NCBI GenBank assembly: GCA_964599895.1
Contig: CAZRHT010000003.1
Location: forward strand, 26,007 to 90,006
Source of the DNA: UM-FILTER-49-7 sp964599895
Lineage (GTDB): Bacteria > Acidobacteriota > Holophagae > Thermotomaculales > Thermotomaculaceae
Length of the DNA: 64,000 bases
Direction of reading: 5' to 3'
Of the stretch, positions 26,308 through 34,148 are shown piece after piece. The notes under the pieces were generated by a model. The model was not told the DNA's origin. It did not search any database and was given only the letters and a program-made list of their open reading frames with translations. Both the position numbers and the translations under genes were made by a program. Each line of letters begins with the position of its first letter. Position 1 is the first letter of the stretch.

Positions 26308-26582
26308 GTACTCAAACCCTTATTTATACGCTGGGTTTTGTGGCACAGGGTATTTTTGCCTCCAGGTTCATTGTTCAGTGGATTGCCAGTGAGAAAAAGA
26401 AGAGAAGTGTGATTCCGATGGCGTTCTGGTATTTGAGTTTTTTGGGAGGTTTGCTGCTGACAGTTTATGCGGTGTGTCAGAAAGACCCGGTTTTTATTCT
26501 TGGACAGGCCAGCGGGTTGATTGTGTACACCCGGAACATTGTATTGAGGTGGAGGGAAGCAAAACAAAGTGAAACTGACTAA
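26304..26582 (+). CDS. LAB_N-domain membrane protein (lipid A biosynthesis N-terminal domain)
   Basis: A 92-residue, three-helix membrane protein: helix 1 about 5-27, then the conserved RFIVQWIASEKKKRSVIPMAF, helix 2 about 42-58, helix 3 with GQASGLIVYTRNI. This is the LAB_N domain, found alone or at the N-terminus of some LpxB proteins. Stand-alone copies often sit next to GT2 and ArnT-like genes. The GTG start overlaps the previous stop as GTGA. Likely a small partner in lipid-linked sugar transfer; the biochemical role is unproven. Confidence 0.88.
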   Translation: MSTQTLIYTLGFVAQGIFASRFIVQWIASEKKKRSVIPMAFWYLSFLGGLLLTVYAVCQKDPVFILGQASGLIVYTRNIVLRWREAKQSETD

Positions 26583-28140
26583 GATTCTTCTGCTTTCGTT
26601 TGTTTTTTTTATTGTGGTGTTTCCACAGTCTTTTTTTCGGGACCTGTGGGAGCCCGATGAGCCACGTTTCGCTCTTGTGGCGAGGGAAATGGTTCAAACC
26701 GGCGACTACGTGATGCCCCACCGCAATAACGAACCCTATCCCGACAAGCCGCCGCTTTTTTTCTGGGCCATAGCACTTTCGTCCCTTGCCACAGGTGGAG
26801 TCAACTCCGTGTCCGCATTGTTACCATCGGCCCTTGCAGGCACTTTTCTGCTTTTGCTGGTGTTCTTTCTTGCAAGACGACTGATTGGAGATGACGACAC
26901 CGCATTGCTTTCGGCGCTGATTCTTGCCACCTCTTTTAAGGTTTTCTGGCAGGCATCTCATGCCCAGATAGATATGCTTCTGGCGTTTCTTACAACCCTG
27001 GCAATGTATGGGTTTACCCGTCTTGAAACCGGCGGTGGAAAGCGGAATGTAGTGCTTGCGTGGATTGCGATGGCGCTGGCAACCCTTGCCAAGGGGCCGG
27101 TGGGATTTGTTCTGCCGCTGGGGGCAATGCTGGTATACCGACGGTGGTCGGGGAAGGGCCGATACCGCGCGCTGTTCAGTGCTGGAGGGATTGCCTCATT
27201 CCTGGGAATTGTGGGCTGCTGGCTGGTGCTACTCATTATTCAGGGCTTGCATACGGGAGAGTCTGCATATCTGCAAAATATACTGTTTAAACAGACGGTA
27301 GTTCGATTTGCCAATTCCTGGCACCACTATCAGCCGGTGCACTACTTTTTCAAGGTCATACTCTATGATTTTTTCCCCTGGAGTCCCTTTCTGATATCAC
27401 TGGCAATTCTGAAGTTCAGGAAAATGTCATTTTCCGATACGGAGAAATTCCTCTTTTCATGGTTACTCTTTGTGATTCTCTTCTTCTCAATTCCCATGGG
27501 AAAACGGGGGCTCTATATCCTTCCTCTATACCCGGCTGCGGCAATTCTGGTTGCTGGTTTTTTTCGCGAGCGTCGGGAAGGCAAGTGGTTTTCTATTCCA
27601 GTGAAAATTGTGGCTATAATCTACGGGCTTCTGGGTCTTCTGCTGGTGGCCAAAGGATCTCTTTCTTTTCCGGGTACTTCCTCTGTTTCGTTGACGTTGC
27701 CTGGCGTATTCTGCATGGCTGTGGCGCTATGGATTTTGTTCCAGCGAAACCGTCCCATTGCCCCCATTGTCGTGGGCCAGCTTCTGCTGTTTATTGTTAT
27801 CGGCTACTGGGCGACACCGATTATCAATCAGAACAATTCTATTCGATCGTTTGTGCAAAAAAATATGACTTTTCTTACTGATAACAGCAAGGTGGCGATT
27901 GCGCAGTATCGGTCAGCTAACGTTTTTTATGGAGACAGAAATCTGGTTGAATTTCCGGGCATCTCCGAGTCGGATAACATTGCAGCCTTTGTATCTTACC
28001 TGGAAGAAACACCGGATTCTTTCGGCATCCTAAGTCGAAAATGGACAACGAGGTTGAAGCAGATGGGGATAGCCGTAGAGGTTCTAAATGAAAGACGGGT
28101 AGGAAACAAACAGCTGTGCTTCATCCGGATCCAAAAGTGA
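26569..28140 (+). CDS. ArnT-like membrane glycosyltransferase (GT39/GT83)
   Basis: A 523-residue polytopic enzyme. The first loop has RDLWEPDEPRFALVAREM with the acidic pair of this superfamily, then TGDYVMPHRNNEPYPDKPPL, a close match to ArnT. About 11-12 membrane helices and a C-terminal periplasmic part (from about 410). ArnT moves 4-amino-4-deoxy-L-arabinose from undecaprenyl phosphate to lipid A on the periplasmic side; relatives move galactosamine or mannose. With the GT2 enzyme it probably changes lipid A charge. GTG start inside the LAB_N gene (14-nt overlap). The sugar cannot be told from sequence. Confidence 0.88.
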   Translation: MKLTKILLLSFVFFIVVFPQSFFRDLWEPDEPRFALVAREMVQTGDYVMPHRNNEPYPDKPPLFFWAIALSSLATGGVNSVSALLPSALAGTFLLLLVFFLARRLIGDDDTALLSALILATSFKVFWQASHAQIDMLLAFLTTLAMYGFTRLETGGGKRNVVLAWIAMALATLAKGPVGFVLPLGAMLVYRRWSGKGRYRALFSAGGIASFLGIVGCWLVLLIIQGLHTGESAYLQNILFKQTVVRFANSWHHYQPVHYFFKVILYDFFPWSPFLISLAILKFRKMSFSDTEKFLFSWLLFVILFFSIPMGKRGLYILPLYPAAAILVAGFFRERREGKWFSIPVKIVAIIYGLLGLLLVAKGSLSFPGTSSVSLTLPGVFCMAVALWILFQRNRPIAPIVVGQLLLFIVIGYWATPIINQNNSIRSFVQKNMTFLTDNSKVAIAQYRSANVFYGDRNLVEFPGISESDNIAAFVSYLEETPDSFGILSRKWTTRLKQMGIAVEVLNERRVGNKQLCFIRIQK

Positions 28141-28230
28141 ATATTTTTCAGAAATCAGGAACAAACTGTTAAAAAAATGACAATTATGGCTATTGCCCGA
28201 GCAATTCTGTTTAATAAATCGACCAAATGT

Positions 28231-28250
28231 TCAAAATGAGCACATTTTGA
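28231..28250. promoter_or_regulatory. 20-bp palindrome upstream of the pseudokinase-TonB promoter
   Basis: TCAAAATG (28231-28238) and CATTTTGA (28243-28250) form a perfect 8-bp inverted repeat around AGCA. Its centre is about 58 nt before the predicted transcription start, a position typical of an activator site. There is no T-run after it, so a terminator for the upstream gene is less likely. Confidence 0.55.
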
Positions 28251-28263
28251 CAAATAGTCCCTG

Positions 28264-28292
28264 TTGACACGGCTTTCCCGCCTTGATATTAT
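28264..28292 (+). promoter_or_regulatory. Strong sigma70 promoter of the pseudokinase-TonB / ATP synthase unit
   Basis: A perfect -35 TTGACA (28264-28269), a 17-nt spacer and TATTAT (28287-28292). The start of transcription would be near 28299, giving a leader of about 33 nt with AAAGGAG before the ATG at 28332. Confidence 0.85.
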
Positions 28293-28331
28293 GAAAATAA
28301 CCTTTTGTGATTATTTTTAAAGGAGTTTAAC

Positions 28332-30146
28332 ATGGCTGATTATCAGGTGTTGGGAAGTTACATTGTTTCGGAAAAAATGAGGGAGAATCCGGTGGGAACC
28401 ATGCATCGGGGCATTGTTGCCCCGGATGGTACTTTTGATAAATTTGTTTTTATCAATCGCTTTGATAGCGGTTTGACCGGTTTCCAGACTTTTTTCAAAG
28501 CACTTGGCAACCAGTTCAGGATTGCTTCCAAGTTGAACGGCGCATTCATAGCATCTGTAGAAGGAGTACAGCAGGTTGACGGTGAGGATATTTCGATCCT
28601 GGAATTTGCAGATGGTAAATTTCTGGATGAAGCCATTCGCAGAAGTACTGAAGAAGGCTTCCCGTTTTCCATTGATCATGTCCTTTTAATTGCAAGCAAA
28701 ACATCAGCCGCGCTGGCCTATTGTTACGAGAAAGGAAGCACGTATGGATTTCTGAGTCCGTCCAGTATTCATCTCTCTTTTGAAGGAGATGTTAAACTCT
28801 ACGATACATTAACAGCTCCTTTGATGCCATCTTTGCTCAATCAGAATCCTGAAAAGAAGGCGGCTTTCGCGGATTATATTCACCCGGATGTGTGGAAGAA
28901 TGGGAAGGGTGGACAGATGCACGATGTGTTTTCCATCGGAGCAATTATCTTCAAGCTGTTGACTGGGAAGTCTTTTCTGGAAGGTGGACGTCTCCCGGCT
29001 GATATTAAAGGCAAACTGGAGGGGGCAGTCCTGGGTTCATCATCCTTCGGCGATGACCCAATACCCGATGATGTTAAGGACATTCTCTTAAAGGCGTTCG
29101 ATATCAACGGCGGCTACAAAAGCGTTCAGGAATTCAATGAAGTTCTTGAAAATCTGATCTTCTCCGGCGATTATTCCCCAACAACGTTTAATCTGGCTTT
29201 TTTCATGCATTCTTTGTATCGGGAACAAAGTGAACAGTCTGCGAAGTTGCTTGACATGGAAAAGACAGCAAACTATGCCGGTTATTTCGTCAGTAGTGGA
29301 GAAGGTTTCGGAGAAGCAAAAAAGATGTCCAAGGGCCTGTTGATGGGGCTCATCGCGGTGGTTGTTGTTGTCGCCGTGGCTGGCGGATATTTCTTCATGC
29401 AGAAGAAAAAAGCTGAAGAGAAGAGCCAGTTGGCGCAGCAGAAGATTACTCAGGAAATAGCAAAGCAGAAAGATCTGGAAAAGCAGAAGAATGAAGAGAT
29501 CGCCAAAATGAGGGCAGATATGGACGCGCGGGTGAAGAAAATCATGGGTGAGGTGCAAAAAGAGGCCGACCAGAAAGCTAAAGCGATCCTGATGAAAAGA
29601 GCAGAAGATGAACGAAAGAAACAAATGGAGCAGATTCAAAAAGCAGAGCAGGAAAAGAAACGAATTGAAACGGAAACCCGTAAAAAGGAAGCTCTGCTGA
29701 AGAAACAGCAGGAAGCTGAGAAGCAGAAAGAAGAAGCCGCTCTGGCTGAGAAGAAAAAAGAGCAGGAACTGAAGAAAAAGCAGGAAGAGGAAGCCCGACA
29801 GAAGAAACTCGCGGAACAAAAGAAAGTTGAAGATGCAAAAAAAGCATTGTATGGGCAAGTGGTTGGTTTGTCTCAAATCGATGTTGCCCCCAAGGTGATT
29901 TTCAAAGAAAATCCGAAGGTAAGCCCTGCTTGGCATGTGCGTGGCACGATGTCCATGATGGCTTTGATTGACGAGAATGGTAACACTACAGAGGTTAAAG
30001 TAATCAATGGTTTGTCGGCAGCCGGACGAAGTGGAAAACTGGCAGAACGCCGAATTGTGGATACCGTAAAGAAGTGGAAATACACGCCGGGAATGAAAGA
30101 TGGAGTTGCCGTGAAGGTGTGGATTTCTATTCGCATTACAATCTAA
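28332..30146 (+). CDS. Pseudokinase - transmembrane - coiled coil - TonB chimera
   Basis: A 604-residue protein in four parts. Residues 5-275 have a protein-kinase fold with lost catalysis: the HRD-loop equivalent reads YGFLSPSSIHLS (138-149) instead of H-x-D-x-K-x-x-N, DFG is replaced by LYDT (156-159), and no Lys matches the VAIK position; MHDVFSIGAIIFKLLTG (197-213) is the normal subdomain IX helix. A single membrane helix spans about 334-356. A Lys/Glu-rich coiled coil fills about 357-510. The last 90 residues are a TonB C-terminal domain (MALIDENGNTTEVKVINGLS, VDTVKKWKYTPGMKDGV). Thus a cytoplasmic pseudokinase is joined through the membrane to a periplasmic TonB module. The ATP synthase genes begin 67 nt downstream. 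Confidence 0.87.
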   Translation: MADYQVLGSYIVSEKMRENPVGTMHRGIVAPDGTFDKFVFINRFDSGLTGFQTFFKALGNQFRIASKLNGAFIASVEGVQQVDGEDISILEFADGKFLDEAIRRSTEEGFPFSIDHVLLIASKTSAALAYCYEKGSTYGFLSPSSIHLSFEGDVKLYDTLTAPLMPSLLNQNPEKKAAFADYIHPDVWKNGKGGQMHDVFSIGAIIFKLLTGKSFLEGGRLPADIKGKLEGAVLGSSSFGDDPIPDDVKDILLKAFDINGGYKSVQEFNEVLENLIFSGDYSPTTFNLAFFMHSLYREQSEQSAKLLDMEKTANYAGYFVSSGEGFGEAKKMSKGLLMGLIAVVVVVAVAGGYFFMQKKKAEEKSQLAQQKITQEIAKQKDLEKQKNEEIAKMRADMDARVKKIMGEVQKEADQKAKAILMKRAEDERKKQMEQIQKAEQEKKRIETETRKKEALLKKQQEAEKQKEEAALAEKKKEQELKKKQEEEARQKKLAEQKKVEDAKKALYGQVVGLSQIDVAPKVIFKENPKVSPAWHVRGTMSMMALIDENGNTTEVKVINGLSAAGRSGKLAERRIVDTVKKWKYTPGMKDGVAVKVWISIRITI

Positions 30147-30213
30147 TAAGATCATTGAAGCCGGTTGATATCTATGGTACCTTGTACTGACATTTTTTGA
30201 GGAAGGGGACGCT

Positions 30214-30672
30214 ATGGAACAATTTATGTTGACGTTGCCGGAGCCGATGCGGATCAATTCTACCTTCCTTTTTGTGCTGGTTGTGTTCATTTTGTTGGTG
30301 GTCCTGTTGAAGCGATTTTACGTGGATAGTTATGCAGGCGTTATGGAAAAGAGGCAGGATATCATTGAGGGTGCGGAAAGGAAACTGAAAGATGTAGAGG
30401 CCCTCTATGTGGAGAAGCTTGCTTTTTTTGAAGCAGAACTGAAGAACGCCAGGATGAATGCCAATGCTCTCCGGGAGCGGCTGGTGGGTGAAGCCAGGAA
30501 GGAACGAGAATCCATTGTGACACGTGCCAGATCACGTGTTCAGGAACAGAAGGCACAAATGGAAAAGGATACTGTGGAAGTGATTGAGAAGGAGAAAGCA
30601 GCAGCCGGTCTTCTTGTTAACAGTTTGGCAGAACAGATCGCTGAATCTCTGGTTGGAAGGAAAATTTTATGA
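30214..30672 (+). CDS. atpF': ATP synthase F0 subunit b' (first b-type stalk subunit)
   Basis: A 152-residue peripheral-stalk subunit with a single N-terminal membrane helix (about 16-34, INSTFLFVLVVFILLVVLLK) followed by a long polar coiled coil. The segment FYVDSYAGVMEKRQDII is typical of b-type subunits. It forms a heterodimer with the b subunit encoded next, tying F1 to subunit a. Its stop overlaps the next start by 4 nt. The a and c genes are not present here, as in lineages with a separate atpIBE locus. Confidence 0.88.
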   Translation: MEQFMLTLPEPMRINSTFLFVLVVFILLVVLLKRFYVDSYAGVMEKRQDIIEGAERKLKDVEALYVEKLAFFEAELKNARMNANALRERLVGEARKERESIVTRARSRVQEQKAQMEKDTVEVIEKEKAAAGLLVNSLAEQIAESLVGRKIL

Positions 30673-31211
30673 AGAAGCTGGTTGTGCTTGCCTTTCTAAT
30701 GACAATACCGGTCTTTGCTTCGGGTCATGTCCCGGAGGGATATTGGTTCGAATTGATGGCAAAGTCCGTTAATGCTGTGGTGTTCTTTGGTTTTCTCTTC
30801 TGGCTGTTGAAGAAACCTGTCGTGAATGCGCTCAGTTCCCAACGGGAAAATCTATCACTTCAACTGGAAGATGCCGAACGAAAAGAGAAGGAAGCTGCTG
30901 CTCGTCTGGAGCAAATAGAGAAAAGAATGTCGGGTCTTAAAGCTGAAGTGGAAGAAGTACTGAAGAAAACAGATGAAGCAGCCAATCGTGAAAAACAACG
31001 GATTCTGGAACAGGCAAAGCTGGAAGCAGATAAAGTTCGGAGCATTGCGGAAAGAGAGATTGAGATTCGTTTCCGGACAGCCCGAAACGAGTTGAGAAAG
31101 TATATGACTGACCTTGCAGTGGAAAAGGCGGAAGCCATTCTGCTGGATAAGATGGAACCGAAAGATGTGGAAAATACTATGATGCAGTATCTAAGCGAGT
31201 TGGAGGTTTAG
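30669..31211 (+). CDS. atpF: ATP synthase F0 subunit b
   Basis: A 180-residue second stalk subunit. The N-terminus MKKLVVLAFLMTIPVFASGH looks like a cleavable leader, as known for b subunits in some Desulfobacterota; a membrane helix (about 37-55, VVFFGFLFWLLKKPVV) and a long charged coiled coil follow. The Ala-rich heptads EKEAAARLEQIE and EKAEAILLD are typical. Start overlaps b' by 4 nt; its stop touches the delta start codon. Confidence 0.9.
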   Translation: MKKLVVLAFLMTIPVFASGHVPEGYWFELMAKSVNAVVFFGFLFWLLKKPVVNALSSQRENLSLQLEDAERKEKEAAARLEQIEKRMSGLKAEVEEVLKKTDEAANREKQRILEQAKLEADKVRSIAEREIEIRFRTARNELRKYMTDLAVEKAEAILLDKMEPKDVENTMMQYLSELEV

Positions 31212-31757
31212 ATGGCAGGCAGAGAAGCCATTAACCAATATGCCAGGGCGTTTGTTTCTATTATTTCGCAACGGGATGATGCTCTGACGATTTTCAGTGA
31301 GTTTCATGATGTGGCAAATGGATTAACTGAAAATACAGCGATTGTTCATTACTTTCTGAACCCGTCCATCCTGACCCGTGATAAGGTGAAGCTGATGGAC
31401 AAGTTGTTGATCGATGCCGGAGCGAACGATATCGTCCGTCGGCTGATGACAACGTTGGTTAAAAATAACCGATTCAATATTCTGAAATTTCTTTTGGAGC
31501 CGACCAGACACATGCTATATGAAGAATTGGGTATGGTGGAAGTGAAACTGACAGTGCCGGTTGCTCTTTCAAAAGACATGGAAGCCCGCTTTCAGGCTGC
31601 TTTTGAGAAGCGGACTGGAAAACAGGTGATATTGAGTACAAAGGTGGATTCCGGCGTTATCGGAGGTGCGGTTGCCAGAATCGGAAGCCTCCTTATTGAC
31701 GGAAGCCTGAAAACCAATCTGGTTAAGATGAGAGAAAAACTGACGGGAGAAATATAA
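31212..31757 (+). CDS. atpH: ATP synthase F1 subunit delta
   Basis: A 181-residue delta subunit connecting F1 alpha to the b stalk. The N-terminal helical bundle (REAINQYARAFVSI, LNPSILTRDKVKLMDKLL) and C-terminal signature TKVDSGVIGGAVARIGSLLIDGSLK are clear. The last base of its stop TAA is the first of the alpha start (TAATG), showing translational coupling. Confidence 0.95.
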   Translation: MAGREAINQYARAFVSIISQRDDALTIFSEFHDVANGLTENTAIVHYFLNPSILTRDKVKLMDKLLIDAGANDIVRRLMTTLVKNNRFNILKFLLEPTRHMLYEELGMVEVKLTVPVALSKDMEARFQAAFEKRTGKQVILSTKVDSGVIGGAVARIGSLLIDGSLKTNLVKMREKLTGEI

Positions 31758-33289
31758 TGGCGCTAAAAGCGGAAGAAATCGGTAAGATTCTGGCCAGACA
31801 GCTGGAGGGAGTTGGATCGGAGATTGACTTTGCAGAAGTGGGCACAGTTATATCTGTTGGAGACGGTATTGCGAAAATCTATGGTCTGGAAAAGGCCATG
31901 GCCGGGGAGCTGCTCCAGTTTGATAATGGCATGTATGCCATGGTTTTTAACCTTGAAGAAGACAGTGTGGGGATTGTGCTCTTCGGAGAATCCAGCAAGG
32001 TTAAGGAAGGGGATGAAATTCGCCGGACAAAGCGAATCCTCAGTGTTCCGGTTGGGGAGAGCTTTTTGGGACGCGTTGTAAATTCTCTGGGCGAACCCAT
32101 TGACGCGAAAGGCGTAATCGAAAACAAGGGATTTTATCCGGTGGAACAGATTGCGCCGGGTATTATTGACAGGCGTTCAGTACACGAACCGCTTCAGACA
32201 GGGTTGAAAGCCATCGACTCCATGATTCCCATTGGCCGCGGCCAACGGGAGCTTATTATCGGCGATCGTCAGACAGGAAAAACGGCGGTGGCAATCGACA
32301 CTATTATCAAGCAGAAGGACGAAAATGTAACTTGTATCTACGTGGCAATTGGACAAAAGAAATCCACCGTTGCTCAGGTTGTGAAAAAACTGGAGGAGAT
32401 GGGGGCGATGGACTATACCATCGTTGTAGCGGCGACTGCATCTGACCCGGCCCCGTTGCTTTACCTGGCACCATATGCTGGCTGTGCGATGGGCGAATAC
32501 TTCATGAATCAGGGCGGTCATGTGCTGGTTATATACGACGATCTTTCCAAGCACGCGGCATCATATCGTGAGATTTCACTTCTCCTGAGGCGCCCGCCAG
32601 GCCGCGAAGCATATCCTGGAGACGTTTTTTATCTCCATTCCCGCTTGTTGGAGCGGGCCGCAAAGCTCAATGACAAAGAGGGCGGTGGTTCTCTTACGGC
32701 ATTGCCCATTATTGAGACCCAGGCCGGTGACGTGGCAGCTTACATTCCAACGAATGTCATTTCCATTACCGACGGCCAGATCTATCTCGAAACAGACCTG
32801 TTTCACTCCGGTGTCCGCCCTGCGGTTAATGTAGGGTTGTCGGTTTCCCGTGTGGGAGGCTCCGCGCAAATCAAGGCGATGAAAAAGATTGCCGGTACTT
32901 TGCGACTGGACCTGGCACAGTACCGGGAACTGGCGGCATTTGCACAGTTCGGCAGCGATCTTGATCCCGCAACCCAGAAGCAGTTGACCCGGGGTGCAAG
33001 GCTGGTGGAAATTCTGAAGCAGCCCCAATATAAGCCATTGGCGGTGGAAAAACAGATTGTCATCATTTTTGCCGGAACAAAAGGCTATATGGACGACCTG
33101 GAACTTGAACAAATAAGGGCGTTTGAAGAGGGGCTCTATTCCTTCATTGAGAACAGATCTCCCGAGATTTTTGAAGCCATTCGAAAAGAGAAGCAATTGA
33201 CCGATGCGCTTGTAAAGAGCCTCGGGGACGCGATTACTGAATACAAGAAGGATTTCCTGAGCGGTACAGTCGATGGCAGCAATTCATAA
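31757..33289 (+). CDS. atpA: ATP synthase F1 subunit alpha
   Basis: A 510-residue, non-catalytic nucleotide-binding subunit of the F1 head. Complete: N-terminal barrel (VGTVISVGDGIAKIYGL), the P-loop GDRQTGKTA, the arginine-finger region SVSRVGGSAQ, and the conserved LLRRPPGREAYPGDVFYLHSR. Length is usual. Overlaps the gamma gene by 17 nt. Confidence 0.98.
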   Translation: MALKAEEIGKILARQLEGVGSEIDFAEVGTVISVGDGIAKIYGLEKAMAGELLQFDNGMYAMVFNLEEDSVGIVLFGESSKVKEGDEIRRTKRILSVPVGESFLGRVVNSLGEPIDAKGVIENKGFYPVEQIAPGIIDRRSVHEPLQTGLKAIDSMIPIGRGQRELIIGDRQTGKTAVAIDTIIKQKDENVTCIYVAIGQKKSTVAQVVKKLEEMGAMDYTIVVAATASDPAPLLYLAPYAGCAMGEYFMNQGGHVLVIYDDLSKHAASYREISLLLRRPPGREAYPGDVFYLHSRLLERAAKLNDKEGGGSLTALPIIETQAGDVAAYIPTNVISITDGQIYLETDLFHSGVRPAVNVGLSVSRVGGSAQIKAMKKIAGTLRLDLAQYRELAAFAQFGSDLDPATQKQLTRGARLVEILKQPQYKPLAVEKQIVIIFAGTKGYMDDLELEQIRAFEEGLYSFIENRSPEIFEAIRKEKQLTDALVKSLGDAITEYKKDFLSGTVDGSNS

Positions 33290-34130
33290 TCTCAGGAGAA
33301 GAATTAAAAGCGTCCGGAACACCCGACAGATCACCCGGGCAATGAAACTTGTTTCTGCGGCCAAAATGAAGCGTGCCCAGGAGCGGGTGTACAACGCGAG
33401 ACCTTATGCCAACAAGTTACAGGATGTTATTCGCAGCGTGAACTGCCGCCTGGAGGCATTGGATCATCCATTGCTTCAGACGCGGCCGGAACAGAATATC
33501 CGTCTGGTTGTGGTTTCAGCCGACCGGGGACTTTGTGGTTCTTTCAATGCGGTTGTCTTCAGACGGGTTCTTGATCTGCTGGAGCAATGGCAGGACAAAG
33601 ATGTTGTGGTGGATTTCATCGGCAAGAAAGGTTTTGAACACTTTCAGAAGAAAGTAAAATCTGTGGGTCGAAACTACAAGGATGTGTTCGGAAAATTTGA
33701 TCCCACCGTAGGGGCAGCGATAGCGGCAGATCTCATGAATGATTTTTACAGCGAATCGTGTGACGCCGTTTATGTGGTCTACAATGAATTCAAATCCGTA
33801 TTGCAGCAGAATTTAATTGTGGAACGGCTTCTTCCACTGGTGGAAGAAGATTTTGGCGGAAACGAAACCTTCATTCCCCACCTTTTTGAGCCGTCTGCAG
33901 AAGAGGTTCTGCAGGATTTGCTGCCCAGATACGTAGAGACACAGATTTTCCGAGTTCTCATTGAGTCCAACGCAGCTGAATTTGCTGCCAGGATGATGGC
34001 CATGGAGGCGGCGACCAAGAACGCCACCGAAATGATAGACAAGTTAACGTTGAAAATGAACAAAATCAGACAGGCTGCAATCACCACTGAAATTATCGAA
34101 GTGGTCAGCGGCGGACAGATAAGCAATTAA
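33273..34130 (+). CDS. atpG: ATP synthase F1 subunit gamma
   Basis: A 285-residue central rotor shaft. The N-terminal helix IHNLRRRIKSVRNTRQITRA and the C-terminal helix ATKNATEMIDKLTLKMNKIR are the coiled pair that turns inside F1; VVVSADRGLCGSFN is the usual internal signature. Start ATG lies inside the alpha gene; no separate promoter. Confidence 0.97.
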   Translation: MAAIHNLRRRIKSVRNTRQITRAMKLVSAAKMKRAQERVYNARPYANKLQDVIRSVNCRLEALDHPLLQTRPEQNIRLVVVSADRGLCGSFNAVVFRRVLDLLEQWQDKDVVVDFIGKKGFEHFQKKVKSVGRNYKDVFGKFDPTVGAAIAADLMNDFYSESCDAVYVVYNEFKSVLQQNLIVERLLPLVEEDFGGNETFIPHLFEPSAEEVLQDLLPRYVETQIFRVLIESNAAEFAARMMAMEAATKNATEMIDKLTLKMNKIRQAAITTEIIEVVSGGQISN

Positions 34131-34148
34131 ACGATGGAGGATATAGGG

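Noticed and set aside
29088..30290. 400-codon minus-strand frame rich in Phe and Leu
   Set aside because: It is the mirror of the Lys/Glu-rich coiled coil of the TonB chimera; no ribosome-binding site or family resemblance.
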